A DNA stretch of 13,576 bases from an uncultured Nitrososphaera sp. Lineage in GTDB: Archaea; Thermoproteota; Nitrososphaeria; Nitrososphaerales; Nitrososphaeraceae. The stretch is taken from positions 1-13,576 of the forward strand of contig NZ_CAMLDP010000053.1 in the NCBI RefSeq assembly GCF_946478925.1, in the 5' to 3' direction. Positions 4,597-11,711 of this stretch are shown here, piece after piece. The number at the start of each line of letters is the position of its first letter. The stretch's first letter is position 1. The position numbers and the translations under genes are program-made. Below the pieces are notes generated by a model. It was not told the origin of the DNA, did no database searches, and saw only the letters and a list, made by a program, of their open reading frames with translations.

Positions 4597-7524
4597 CTAG
4601 CCTCTGTTTACCGCTGCGCGGATGTTGCGCTTCAGGTCCGTCGCGCTCTTGGCATACATCAGGGCGCTTATCACGATGCCGGCGGCTATTGCGGGGCCAG
4701 CCAAATCTGCAAGCGAAAAGCCGATGTTGGTCACCGGGCTTGCTTCGGGTTTGTTGTTGTCCGGCTGCTGTGTCGGTGGCGCCGGCGGCGCGGAAGGCTT
4801 GGCAGTTATCGTGATGCTCCCGAGGGCTGAGCCCTGCTGCTCTGCAAACCAGATCTTGCCCTTGTCGTCGGCGGTCAGGTACTGAATTTGCGAGCCGGCC
4901 GTCGGTATCTTGGCCTCGGCGCTTGCTCCCGTCCTTGGGTCAAACACGGCGACTTTGTCCACCGTATGCTCGGCAATCCATATGTTGCCATAGCTGTCAG
5001 CCGCCATGCCAAAGGGCAAGCTGGCGCCGTTCAGTGGAGGATATTCGCGGAACGTCTTGAAGAGCGGATTGAACGCCGTGACGGTGTGCCCTTCATGCTC
5101 GGCGATAAGCAGGTTATTGCTATTTGGATCGGCGAATATGGCTGTAGGCACTATGAGCTTGTTCTGGCCCTTTGGCTCGTATTCTGTCACCTTGCCTGTG
5201 ACAGGGTCTATCATGGCTATCTTACCCACCGCGGCTTCAGGAATCCATAGCTTGCCGTCGCGATCCACGGTCACCCCTACGGGGCTAGACTGCGGAGTTG
5301 GTATATCAAATCCGGTAAATTTGCCGGATGCCGGCTCGAACTTGAACACCTTGTTTGGCTCCTGCACGGGCACCCACACGTTTCCGCTGCCGTCGATTGC
5401 AATCCCGCCTGGTATGCCTTTTTCAGGCAGAGGGAAGGTCTTGTTCTCTTTTGTCTGGGGATCATAGTGCCCTACCAGCGACTGCCTCGGGCTGACGTAC
5501 CACAAAGTGCCATCGCTGCCAAGCGCCACTATCGAGACAAGGTCGATGCCGGCCAGTTTGTGCTCGACGTATTTACCAGTGGCAATGTCAAACTGCATTA
5601 TCCTCCCGGAGCCGGGGTTCTCGTCGCCGGCCCATATCGACTGGCGTTTTGCGTCAAACACCGGGAACAGCATGAGGGTCTTATCTGGCGTCTTGTACTC
5701 CTTGACGTCAAAACCGAGGCTAGATACCGCCGGCCTGACCTGAGTATCCAGAGTTGCGACGATGTTTGACGATGAAGAGCGCACGCCTTCCACCTGCACC
5801 GACCACTTGCCCGGCAGGCTGAATGCCGCGTCCGCGGTAAAAGTTCCGTCCTGCTGGCGCGTCGCGTTGATGTTTATCGGGCCTATGCCCTTTTCGACCT
5901 GCGTCAGTTTTATCGCCGCGGCACTGACGTCTGCCGCCGGCTTGCCGTCATTGCCAAAGAATGCAAGCGTGAACTTGTTCTGGCCAACGGCAAACGGGTC
6001 CACCGTGAGGTTCACCTTGCCAGTTGAGCCGTACAGCGTCTGCATGAATTTCGTGGACGAAGCTGCTGCGGTCTGCTGTTGTGTGGCTGCAAAGGCTGCT
6101 TGCTGGTCCGGCTGCTGCTTGCCATACTGCGGAAACTCGCCGGCTGGAAGCGAGGCGTTAGCCATTATCGACACCGCCAGGAGCAGGGCTATTCCGACTC
6201 CGGCCTCTGCCTTCAAGCTCTTTGCAAAGCGCCCGTAGCCGTTTGACTGGACGGAAGAGCCTCCGACCATTGCGACCATCGCCTTTTTCTGTATCACAAA
6301 CTGCGAGTAACCACCCATTGCGACCATGACGCCGGCAAGCCCCAACTTTATCGCAAGGACCTTGCCGTACGTAGACGCAAGCGTGAGCGAAAGGTCGCTC
6401 TCTATCAGGAACAGCAAGAGAGGCCCGGTTATGATAGCGATGCCAAGTATCGTGACCACTATGGTTGAAAAGCGAGGTATCAGGATGGAAATTGCGGCCG
6501 CCCTTGTGCGCTCGTCGGCCATTGAAAGGATTTTTGGCACCGCCACAAAGCCCATCAATATCAGGCCGCCTATCCAGATGCTAGCCGCGGTGTTGTGGAA
6601 AAAGTCGAGCAGGATTGCGGTTATCTGTCCCGTGGCCGCGCCGTGCGCTATCAGGCTTGACGTCACGAGCACCGCAAGACCCATCACGAGTATTGCAAGT
6701 ATCTCGGCCTTGCTTGGGAGCGTGCCGGTCTTGCTCAGCTTGCGGTACACGAATACGGCGATTATCATCAGTATTGACGATTCGATCATGCGCGTCGTCC
6801 AGACATTGCCGAACTTGGTCGCTATCGCCTGTGCTATCCCGGCGTTGATGTCGTACGCCTGCACGGCTATCATGGCAAAGTTCGAGCCAATCACGATGGC
6901 CGCGCCGATCATGACGAGTTTCACCATATTTCTGTCGATCGCGGCTCGCTGAGATGATATTGCGCTTGCAAGCCACGGCACGCGCGAAAGCGGCTTCCAC
7001 AGCCACAGCGTGCCAAACGCCGCGCCGACCACGATGACCTGTCCGACCATGCCAGGGAACCTCGACGCCGACTGTAGCGGAGACAAGATCTGCGAAGGCT
7101 GGCTGGCAGGTCCTTCGGACGGCGTGACTGCGGTTCCTATGCCAAACGTAAAGGCGCCGTCAACCACGTGGCCGTCGATTGCAGAAAGCACCTTTGTGCT
7201 GACCGTGTAGACGCCGTCAGGCAGACCCGGTTTCAATGTGACTGCGAGAGACTGGGTGTCGCCATCCACGTTGTGCGGATCATTGTTGTCGACCCGCGAT
7301 CCGTCAGGGCCAAGCACCGTTATTGTGCTGTACGAGACCTCTACTGCCTCACTGAACGAAGCCTTTACTTCGGCGGGCGGAGAAGACAAGCTCTGAAACG
7401 GCTTTGGCGACGTGCTTACCGTAAACGCGTGAGCAAAGGACTGCTGCGGTGGCATGATTGTAAAGGCAAGCGTTGCCACTATGGCTGCGACGACGAGTAT
7501 GTACAGCAGCGGCCGGCCAGACAT
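4597..7524 (-). CDS. CopC-CopD-YtkA fusion with a C-terminal seven-bladed Vgb/NHL-type propeller
   Basis: The 975-residue protein has a signal peptide (1-31, ending SFA) and mature N-terminal His32. The CopC domain (32-130) keeps the Cu(II) set His32, Asp117 and His119 (AIDGH). CopD (about 155-465) has about eight membrane helices with His294 (AHG) and His310 (FHN). A Gln/Ala-rich linker (about 470-492) and a YtkA-like domain (about 495-600) follow. Residues about 605-905 contain seven repeats of the form DGxLWxxE...VxxFDPxTGKxxEYxxP, as in streptogramin-lyase (Vgb)/NHL propellers. A Pro-rich linker and one final helix (about 930-955) end the protein. The propeller would sit outside the cell; ligand binding is a better guess than antibiotic lysis. 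The ATG at 7524 has a TATA-like element 25 bases upstream. It is a paralogue of the 635-aa CopC-CopD protein, enlarged by the propeller. Confidence 0.9.
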   Translation of the reverse strand: MSGRPLLYILVVAAIVATLAFTIMPPQQSFAHAFTVSTSPKPFQSLSSPPAEVKASFSEAVEVSYSTITVLGPDGSRVDNNDPHNVDGDTQSLAVTLKPGLPDGVYTVSTKVLSAIDGHVVDGAFTFGIGTAVTPSEGPASQPSQILSPLQSASRFPGMVGQVIVVGAAFGTLWLWKPLSRVPWLASAISSQRAAIDRNMVKLVMIGAAIVIGSNFAMIAVQAYDINAGIAQAIATKFGNVWTTRMIESSILMIIAVFVYRKLSKTGTLPSKAEILAILVMGLAVLVTSSLIAHGAATGQITAILLDFFHNTAASIWIGGLILMGFVAVPKILSMADERTRAAAISILIPRFSTIVVTILGIAIITGPLLLFLIESDLSLTLASTYGKVLAIKLGLAGVMVAMGGYSQFVIQKKAMVAMVGGSSVQSNGYGRFAKSLKAEAGVGIALLLAVSIMANASLPAGEFPQYGKQQPDQQAAFAATQQQTAAASSTKFMQTLYGSTGKVNLTVDPFAVGQNKFTLAFFGNDGKPAADVSAAAIKLTQVEKGIGPININATRQQDGTFTADAAFSLPGKWSVQVEGVRSSSSNIVATLDTQVRPAVSSLGFDVKEYKTPDKTLMLFPVFDAKRQSIWAGDENPGSGRIMQFDIATGKYVEHKLAGIDLVSIVALGSDGTLWYVSPRQSLVGHYDPQTKENKTFPLPEKGIPGGIAIDGSGNVWVPVQEPNKVFKFEPASGKFTGFDIPTPQSSPVGVTVDRDGKLWIPEAAVGKIAMIDPVTGKVTEYEPKGQNKLIVPTAIFADPNSNNLLIAEHEGHTVTAFNPLFKTFREYPPLNGASLPFGMAADSYGNIWIAEHTVDKVAVFDPRTGASAEAKIPTAGSQIQYLTADDKGKIWFAEQQGSALGSITITAKPSAPPAPPTQQPDNNKPEASPVTNIGFSLADLAGPAIAAGIVISALMYAKSATDLKRNIRAAVNRG

Positions 7525-7545
7525 GCTTGTAATACGCGCCGGACC

Positions 7546-7551
7546 ATATTT
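7546..7551 (-). promoter_or_regulatory. TATA-like element for the 975-aa fusion gene
   Basis: AAATAT on the minus strand is centred about 25 bases before the ATG at 7524. It is one of two back-to-back promoters in the 100-base divergent gap 7525-7624. Confidence 0.45.
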
Positions 7552-7596
7552 GACTCTTGCTTGTTTTGTGGTACAAATCCCGAACGATCATCAAAG

Positions 7597-7604
7597 ATTA
7601 TAAG
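7597..7604 (+). promoter_or_regulatory. TATA box for the exported protein at 7625
   Basis: ATTATAAG is centred about 25 bases before the ATG at 7625, fitting leaderless transcription. About 50 bases separate it from the divergent TATA element at 7546-7551, so the two genes could share a regulator site. Confidence 0.6.
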
Positions 7605-7624
7605 CACTGCAGGATAATTTTTCT

Positions 7625-8317
7625 ATGATGAAAAAAGCCGCCCTTGCTCTTGCACTTGCAATCCCGATCTTGCTTACAGCGACGCTTTCTTCTTCCATCA
7701 GCCCCGCGTACGCCCATACTGCAACCAAAGCAGGCGATATCAGTATGGAGATAGGCTGGGGAACAGAACCACCGCTTCTTGGCCAGTTGAACACTATAAC
7801 CGTGCAAGTGAACAAGATCTCTGACGGCAAGCCGGTCGCAAACGCATTTGCAAACGCCAAGGTGACCGTGATAAAGGGCGGCGACAGCAAGGACTTGGAC
7901 GTCTTGCCGGGAGAGGCATCCGGCCTTTATGCAGGCCAGATAATCCCGACGCAGCTGGGCCAGATAACGATTCACATCACCGGCACCATCGCCGGCCAAA
8001 AGATCGACAACCAGGTCCAGATAGAGGATGTAGTGGATACCAAGACTCTCAACTTCCCCGCGTCAGGCGGCTCAAGCCAAGGCATCCCGCAGGACTTTGT
8101 CAACCAGATAGGTTCTACCATATCCGACCTCAACACCCGAATTGACAATGCCACCACCTCCGCGCAGAACGCAACCGACGCGGCGCAAAAGGCAGCACAG
8201 GACATTCAAACAATAAAAGCAGAATCAGATAGGGCCTACTTGGTAGGCATGGTAGGAATAGGGGTTGGAGTGGCAGGCATTGCAATTGCGGCCCGCACAC
8301 TTTCCCGCAAAGCCTAG
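7625..8317 (+). CDS. Exported YtkA-like protein with coiled-coil stalk and C-terminal anchor
   Basis: The 230-residue product starts with a signal peptide (1-30, ending AYA), leaving His31 as the first mature residue (HTATKAGD). One YtkA-like beta domain follows (about 38-140; WGTEPPLLGQLN near its start). Then come a linker and a heptad-like, Ala/Gln/Asp-rich helix (about 160-200) likely to form a coiled-coil stalk, a transmembrane helix (about 203-224) and a basic tail. Several N-X-S/T sites lie in the stalk (for example NATTS and NATD). It is transcribed divergently from the 975-aa CopC-CopD fusion, across 100 bases. Context and the N-terminal His suggest copper binding at the cell surface, but no reaction can be assigned. 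A second in-frame ATG follows the first, so the start may be one codon later. Confidence 0.85.
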   Translation: MMKKAALALALAIPILLTATLSSSISPAYAHTATKAGDISMEIGWGTEPPLLGQLNTITVQVNKISDGKPVANAFANAKVTVIKGGDSKDLDVLPGEASGLYAGQIIPTQLGQITIHITGTIAGQKIDNQVQIEDVVDTKTLNFPASGGSSQGIPQDFVNQIGSTISDLNTRIDNATTSAQNATDAAQKAAQDIQTIKAESDRAYLVGMVGIGVGVAGIAIAARTLSRKA

Positions 8318-8333
8318 GCTACGGACGGCCTAG
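8314..8333. terminator. Bidirectional hairpin between convergent genes
   Basis: CTAGGC (8314-8319) and GCCTAG (8328-8333) are perfect inverted repeats with an 8-base loop. They contain the stop codons of both convergent genes (TAG 8315-8317 on plus, TAG 8332-8330 on minus). Only 12 bases separate the two genes, so this may act on both messages. A long T tract is absent. Confidence 0.35.
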
Positions 8334-8875
8334 ATCTTTACCATCTTTACCCTTGCGGCCACCACGGCTCCGGCCATCATCGCCGCGGCAACTGCACCCA
8401 GAGCGCCTATTGGAAATTCGGGCGTCACCTTGATTGAAAGATCAGTGTTCTCGGGGTTTATCGGGACTGGTGGTATATTGGTAGCATACAACGTGACTCT
8501 TGCCGTATAATCACCGTTCTGCTGGAACTTGTACGGCACGGTTATTGTCCCTCCAACATTGTGAATATTTTGTTGATTGGTCTGCTTTGCAGCACTATAT
8601 ACGACATTGCCATTCTGGAGAATCTGGAAGTCGTAGTAATTATGCTGGTTAAGGTTCTTTGTGCCAGGTTCATAGAAATTCACATGGAACTTGACGCTTC
8701 CGCCGTCTGCCCATTCAGGCTCGATTGTGACGTCCAGAGTCTTGTTACCAGTTGCCGCCCCGGCTGCTTGTGCGTGCACAACAGGAATCGATGCAAATCC
8801 TGCTGCTGCCATGATTGCAGCAATTGCGATAGCGAGGTATAGTAGCGTTGTAGCAGGCATCATGTTATACCTCAT
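8330..8875 (-). CDS. Small exported protein with PEF-CTERM-like tail
   Basis: The 181-residue product has a signal peptide (1-35, ending VHA), a beta-rich domain (about 44-150) and a C-terminal tail with KVTPEF (149-154), a hydrophobic helix and a basic end (RVKMVKI). That tail resembles the PEFG-CTERM signal processed by archaeosortase-like enzymes in Nitrososphaerota, though Pro replaces Gly after PEF. The domain shares the layout F-x-E-P-G/T ... YDF ... G-x-Y with the next gene upstream (8896-9396), so the two are paralogues. Function is unknown. ATG 8875 is taken as start; Met5 (8863) is an alternative, because a GAGGT lies five bases before it and the TATA element is 32 rather than 20 bases away. 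The middle of the gene looks more AT-rich than its neighbours. Confidence 0.82.
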   Translation of the reverse strand: MRYNMMPATTLLYLAIAIAAIMAAAGFASIPVVHAQAAGAATGNKTLDVTIEPEWADGGSVKFHVNFYEPGTKNLNQHNYYDFQILQNGNVVYSAAKQTNQQNIHNVGGTITVPYKFQQNGDYTARVTLYATNIPPVPINPENTDLSIKVTPEFPIGALGAVAAAMMAGAVVAARVKMVKI

Positions 8876-8888
8876 TCTCCGGCCAAGG

Positions 8889-8900
8889 TAATAAATTATA
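8889..8900 (-). promoter_or_regulatory. TATA box for the PEF-tailed protein gene at 8875
   Basis: The minus strand reads TATAATTTATTA, overlapping the stop codon of the upstream paralogue. Its centre is about 20 bases from Met1 and 32 from Met5 of the downstream gene, so transcription would start close to either start codon. Confidence 0.5.
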
Positions 8901-9396
8901 GCTCCTTCCGGTGCTTTGCGCCGAAAAACGTTGCAAGCGCCACGCCCGCGCCCGCAACGATTGCAACAGGCGCAAACTCGGGCGTCACCCTCAGATTAAA
9001 GTCGGCCCCCTCGCCGAGGCCGTCGATGTTTGCGATCCGGATGACATAAGGCCCTTCCGCGGAAAACGCCACCGCCTGAGTGCCTGCAGACTGCGACTTG
9101 CGTTGCAACTCTTCGTGGCCGTCTGCCGAGAGCACGACAAAGTCGTAGGTGATATCCTCAAGCTCCCTGCCGGTCTCTGGCTCTATGAATTTCAGTTTGA
9201 AGATGTTGTCAGCGCCAAGGTCTGCCTGCTGCGTCCAGTTCATCCTCACCAGAAACGTCCCTTGGTCGCTTTTGGATTCCTGCGCCACCGGGCCGGTGTC
9301 GTCGTTGTTGTTGGCCTGCGCAAGGGCGGGCTGCAAAAAGGGGACAAGCAAAAGAAGTGCTGCGGCAAAAAGCACTACTAGCACAGATAATGACAT
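8896..9396 (-). CDS. Small exported protein with PEF-CTERM-like tail, paralogue of the 8330-8875 product
   Basis: The 166-residue product has a signal peptide (1-26, ending ALA), an acidic linker rich in Asn/Asp/Gln, one beta-rich domain (about 45-135) and a tail with RVTPEF (136-141), a hydrophobic helix and basic residues (KHRKEL). The blocks FIEPETG, YDFVVLSADG and GPYVIRIANIDG match equivalent blocks in the downstream paralogue. The PEF tail suggests surface anchoring by archaeosortase-type processing. The ATG at 9396 is 26 bases after a TATA element. The gene is 20 bases upstream of its paralogue, so co-transcription is possible in addition to the separate promoter. No catalytic or metal-binding motif is evident. 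Confidence 0.82.
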   Translation of the reverse strand: MSLSVLVVLFAAALLLLVPFLQPALAQANNNDDTGPVAQESKSDQGTFLVRMNWTQQADLGADNIFKLKFIEPETGRELEDITYDFVVLSADGHEELQRKSQSAGTQAVAFSAEGPYVIRIANIDGLGEGADFNLRVTPEFAPVAIVAGAGVALATFFGAKHRKEL

Positions 9397-9418
9397 TGTT
9401 TGTCAGCCAGTTCTGATA

Positions 9419-9425
9419 GATAAAG
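9419..9425 (-). promoter_or_regulatory. TATA box for the gene starting at 9396
   Basis: CTTTATC on the minus strand is centred 26 bases before the ATG at 9396. Confidence 0.55.
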
Positions 9426-9450
9426 TGTTGTCGTTGTTGCTACTGTTGCT

Positions 9451-9489
9451 AGAGGAAGAAGAAAAAGAAAAGAAAGGAATGGGAGGTTT
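9451..9489 (-). terminator. Pyrimidine-rich terminator after the cupredoxin gene
   Basis: Directly after the TAA at 9492-9490 the minus strand is almost wholly C/T, with several T runs of three to five bases over about 38 bases. T-rich tracts of this sort end transcription in archaea. No hairpin was found. Confidence 0.5.
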
Positions 9490-10344
9490 TTAGAACCTAA
9501 ACCCAAAAGCCTGTCCCTTGAAGCGCGCTATGCCTATCACTGCCACGAGCGACGCCGCAAGTACGAGTGCTGCAACCACGCCAAACTCTGGGACGACCAT
9601 AGCTCCCTTGATGGTGACAGTAGTAGCGCCGTCTGGCACAGTGAGCTTGACTGTCGCATCAGTAGCTGTGGAGTTTACTGGCGTGATAGTTACGGATTTG
9701 CCGCTTGCAGTGGCGTTATTCTGTATTCCGTCAATCATAGCCTTTGGCAGAGTCAGTTGGACCTCTCCAGCCTTGTCAAAGGTTACATCGACTGACTGGC
9801 CTTGGTTGATCTTGACAGTCGTCACCTTTGAAGTCATAGAGCTGCTGGTAACTGTGTAGCTCTTGCCGTCAAGCTGGGCCGTAGCCGTGCCTTGCATCAT
9901 GGATCCACCTGTGCTACCGCCGCCGGTTGTGTTACCGCCGGTGCTGCCGCCTGCTGCTGCCACCTTGAGCATACCTACCATTGCTGGGTGGAGTGAGCAA
10001 AAGTACGGATAGTCTCCTGCTGCAGTTGGCTTGAATTCAGCAGTCTTGCCGGGCGGGAGAAGTACCGGAGTCTGGCCGTCAGACTGGACGCCGAACTTGC
10101 CGTCCGGAGTCGCGTTTGAACCAGACTCTACGGTGTGCAGAGCGCTATCCTTGTTGGTCCATATCACGGTGTCGCCTACCTGTGCCGTGGCCGGGTTTGG
10201 AGAAAATGCGTCGTTTGACTTGGTCGACGCTCCCGGCACAAGGGTGATGTTGACAGTGGCTGCAAAGGCTGCCTGGCTTGGAATAACCAGGATTGCTGTA
10301 AAAATAGCCGCCATGCCTGCAGCTAGTGCTATCTTTGCGTTCAT
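9490..10344 (-). CDS. Amicyanin/plastocyanin-like blue-copper protein with PEFG-CTERM tail
   Basis: This is a surface electron-transfer protein of 284 residues. A signal peptide (1-28, ending AFA) is followed by a cupredoxin domain (about 30-128). The type 1 copper ligands are visible: His70 (ALHTV) and Cys116, His119 and Met122 in the loop CSLHPAMVG, with the short amicyanin-like spacing. A Gly/Ser/Thr-rich linker and a second beta domain (about 150-245) follow, then VVPEFGVV, a hydrophobic helix and a basic end, a classic PEFG-CTERM tail. Blue-copper proteins are thought to carry electrons in archaeal ammonia oxidation; this one could do so. The ATG at 10344 is chosen over an upstream in-frame ATG (10407), because the TATA box is about 27 bases from 10344 and the signal peptide starts there. 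It is divergent from the BtuF-like gene. Confidence 0.92.
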   Translation of the reverse strand: MNAKIALAAGMAAIFTAILVIPSQAAFAATVNITLVPGASTKSNDAFSPNPATAQVGDTVIWTNKDSALHTVESGSNATPDGKFGVQSDGQTPVLLPPGKTAEFKPTAAGDYPYFCSLHPAMVGMLKVAAAGGSTGGNTTGGGSTGGSMMQGTATAQLDGKSYTVTSSSMTSKVTTVKINQGQSVDVTFDKAGEVQLTLPKAMIDGIQNNATASGKSVTITPVNSTATDATVKLTVPDGATTVTIKGAMVVPEFGVVAALVLAASLVAVIGIARFKGQAFGFRF

Positions 10345-10366
10345 TGATAACTGCGAGCTCGATGGG

Positions 10367-10376
10367 ATTAAAAAAG
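10367..10376 (-). promoter_or_regulatory. TATA box for the cupredoxin gene
   Basis: CTTTTTTAAT on the minus strand is centred about 27 bases before the ATG at 10344, which supports that start over the in-frame codons upstream. Confidence 0.6.
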
Positions 10377-10415
10377 TTTTGGAGTTTTGTTCTGTACGCA
10401 AGCACATGCAGCCAG

Positions 10416-10423
10416 GTTTTTAA
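10416..10423 (+). promoter_or_regulatory. TATA box for the BtuF-like gene
   Basis: GTTTTTAA is centred about 27 bases before the GTG at 10447, the distance expected for a leaderless start. Confidence 0.55.
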
Positions 10424-10446
10424 CGAAGGGGCCGTTTTACAGGCTA

Positions 10447-11367
10447 GTGCGCATAGTCTCGTTTTTGCCCAGCGCGACAGAGACCCTGTTCGAGCTTGGG
10501 CTTGGAAGCGACCTAGTCGGCGTGACCCACGAGTGCAAGTACCCGCCTGCCGCGCGGAAAAAACCGCAGGTGATACACCCGTCTTTTGACCCGGCAAGGA
10601 TGACTGGAAAAGAAATAGACGGCAAGATAGTCGAGCTCGTGCAGTCGGGTGGCGACATTTACATAGTCGACGAAAAAGCGCTGAAAGAGGCCGACCCGGA
10701 GCTGATAGTGGCACAAGGGCTCTGCGAGGTCTGCTCGCCCTTTACAAAGGAGATAGGGAGGGCAGTAAGCGTCCTTGGCGGCAAGCCCGATGTATTGGTT
10801 CTTGATCCGCACGACCTTGACGACGTGCTTGTGAGCATCATGGACGTGGCAGAAAAGGTCGGCAGGGTAAAGGAGGGCCGCAGGCTGGTCTCGGCGCTTC
10901 AAAAGCGCATCGACGCCGTGCGCGCGATAAAGGCAAAGAAGAGCAACAAGCCAAAGGTGGTGTGCATAGAGTGGGTCGACCCGCCGTTTACCGCCGGCCA
11001 CTGGGTTCCGCAGATGGTCGAGTATGCCGGCGGCATTAACGGGCTGAGCAGTGCGGGCGAGCAGTCGCGCAGGATGGATTTTGAAGAAATCGCGAAATTC
11101 GACCCCGACATCATCGTCATGATGCCGTGCGGCTTTGGGGTAAAGAGGACGCTTGAGGAGATGAAAGCGCTGAAAGGAAATGTAAAGTGGGAGTCGCTTC
11201 GCGCAGTGAAACAAAAAAGCGTCTATGCGGTCGAGTCAGGCGCGTATTTCAGCAAGCCCAGCCCCCGGACCGTCGTCGGTCTGGAAATACTTGCAAAAAT
11301 AATCAACCCCGAAGCATCCAGGAAGATAAAGGTGCCAAAGGGCAGTTACAAAAAAGTAGTAAAGTAA
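10447..11367 (+). CDS. BtuF-like (cobalamin-type) substrate-binding protein lacking a signal peptide
   Basis: The 306-residue protein belongs to the Peripla_BP_2 family (PF01497). The start RIVSFLPSATETLFELGLG (2-20) followed by GVTHECKYPP (25-34) is typical of BtuF-like proteins. The block QGLCEVC (90-96) contains a Cys pair, C93 and C96, that I recall in the soluble branch of this family. The middle has the long helix expected between the two lobes (about 150-172). Exported relatives deliver vitamin B12 or iron-siderophore to ABC importers, but here no signal peptide or lipobox precedes the domain and no importer genes are next to it. A cytoplasmic cobalamin-related role is therefore likely. 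GTG 10447 is chosen because the TATA box fits it and the domain starts at once; an in-frame TTG at 10387 would overlap the promoter. Confidence 0.85.
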   Translation: MRIVSFLPSATETLFELGLGSDLVGVTHECKYPPAARKKPQVIHPSFDPARMTGKEIDGKIVELVQSGGDIYIVDEKALKEADPELIVAQGLCEVCSPFTKEIGRAVSVLGGKPDVLVLDPHDLDDVLVSIMDVAEKVGRVKEGRRLVSALQKRIDAVRAIKAKKSNKPKVVCIEWVDPPFTAGHWVPQMVEYAGGINGLSSAGEQSRRMDFEEIAKFDPDIIVMMPCGFGVKRTLEEMKALKGNVKWESLRAVKQKSVYAVESGAYFSKPSPRTVVGLEILAKIINPEASRKIKVPKGSYKKVVK

Positions 11368-11386
11368 GTAGAGAGAGAGAAAAGAG

Positions 11387-11698
11387 CTACTGGGTCAGCG
11401 AGACTTCGATGTAGACATCGTCAGGGATTTTCAGGCGCATCAGCTGCCTTATTGCCCTGTCGTCGGCGCCCACGTCGATTACCCGCCTGTGGATGCGTAG
11501 CTCGTACTTGTCGTACGTGTTTGTACCCTGGCCGCACGGCGACTTTCTCGTCACCACCTTCATGCGCTTGGTCGGCAACGGGTGGGGGCCGCGCAGCTTT
11601 ATGCCGCTCTTTTCCCCTATGCCCCTTATCTCAGTGCACACGCCTTCAAGCGTGGTGAGGTTCGTGCTTGTCAGTTTGATTCTTGCTGCCTGTGGCAT
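11387..11698 (-). CDS. rps10: Ribosomal protein uS10
   Basis: The 103-residue product is the archaeal form of small-subunit protein S10, which sits in the 30S head. Hallmarks are ARIKLTSTN at the start, the GPHPLPTKR loop (37-45) that reaches towards 16S rRNA, and RRVIDVGADDRAIRQLM near the end. Length is normal for archaea (about 102). It follows tuf by 13 bases, a conserved archaeal arrangement, and is surely co-transcribed with it. It converges on the BtuF-like gene, with 19 bases of AG-rich sequence between them. Confidence 0.97.
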   Translation of the reverse strand: MPQAARIKLTSTNLTTLEGVCTEIRGIGEKSGIKLRGPHPLPTKRMKVVTRKSPCGQGTNTYDKYELRIHRRVIDVGADDRAIRQLMRLKIPDDVYIEVSLTQ

Positions 11699-11711
11699 AT
11701 CTATTGGTCAC

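Noticed and set aside
4597..5710. The Vgb-like propeller could be read as a streptogramin-inactivating lyase, an antibiotic-resistance gene.
   Set aside because: It is one domain of a copper-transporter-like membrane protein, and Vgb-like repeats are widespread in proteins with no lyase activity. The catalytic residues could not be confirmed by eye.
6326..6952. Long plus-strand open frame opposite the 975-aa fusion gene, with hydrophobic stretches.
   Set aside because: It is antisense to membrane-helix codons of CopD, which produce hydrophobic antisense frames by base composition. It has no promoter of its own.
8520..8720. AT-richer middle of the small PEF-tailed protein gene, a possible sign of transfer.
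   Set aside because: The ends of the gene and its paralogue look like the rest of the window, and the Asn/Gln/Tyr-rich protein sequence explains much of the shift.
10387..10446. A 20-residue N-terminal extension of the BtuF-like protein from TTG 10387.
   Set aside because: It is not hydrophobic enough for a signal peptide and overlaps the TATA box that fits the GTG at 10447.
11364..11384. AG-rich simple repeat (agagagagaga) between the convergent BtuF-like and rps10 genes.
   Set aside because: It is too short to be a meaningful repeat; it is most likely ordinary spacer with some terminator-like T runs on the minus strand.
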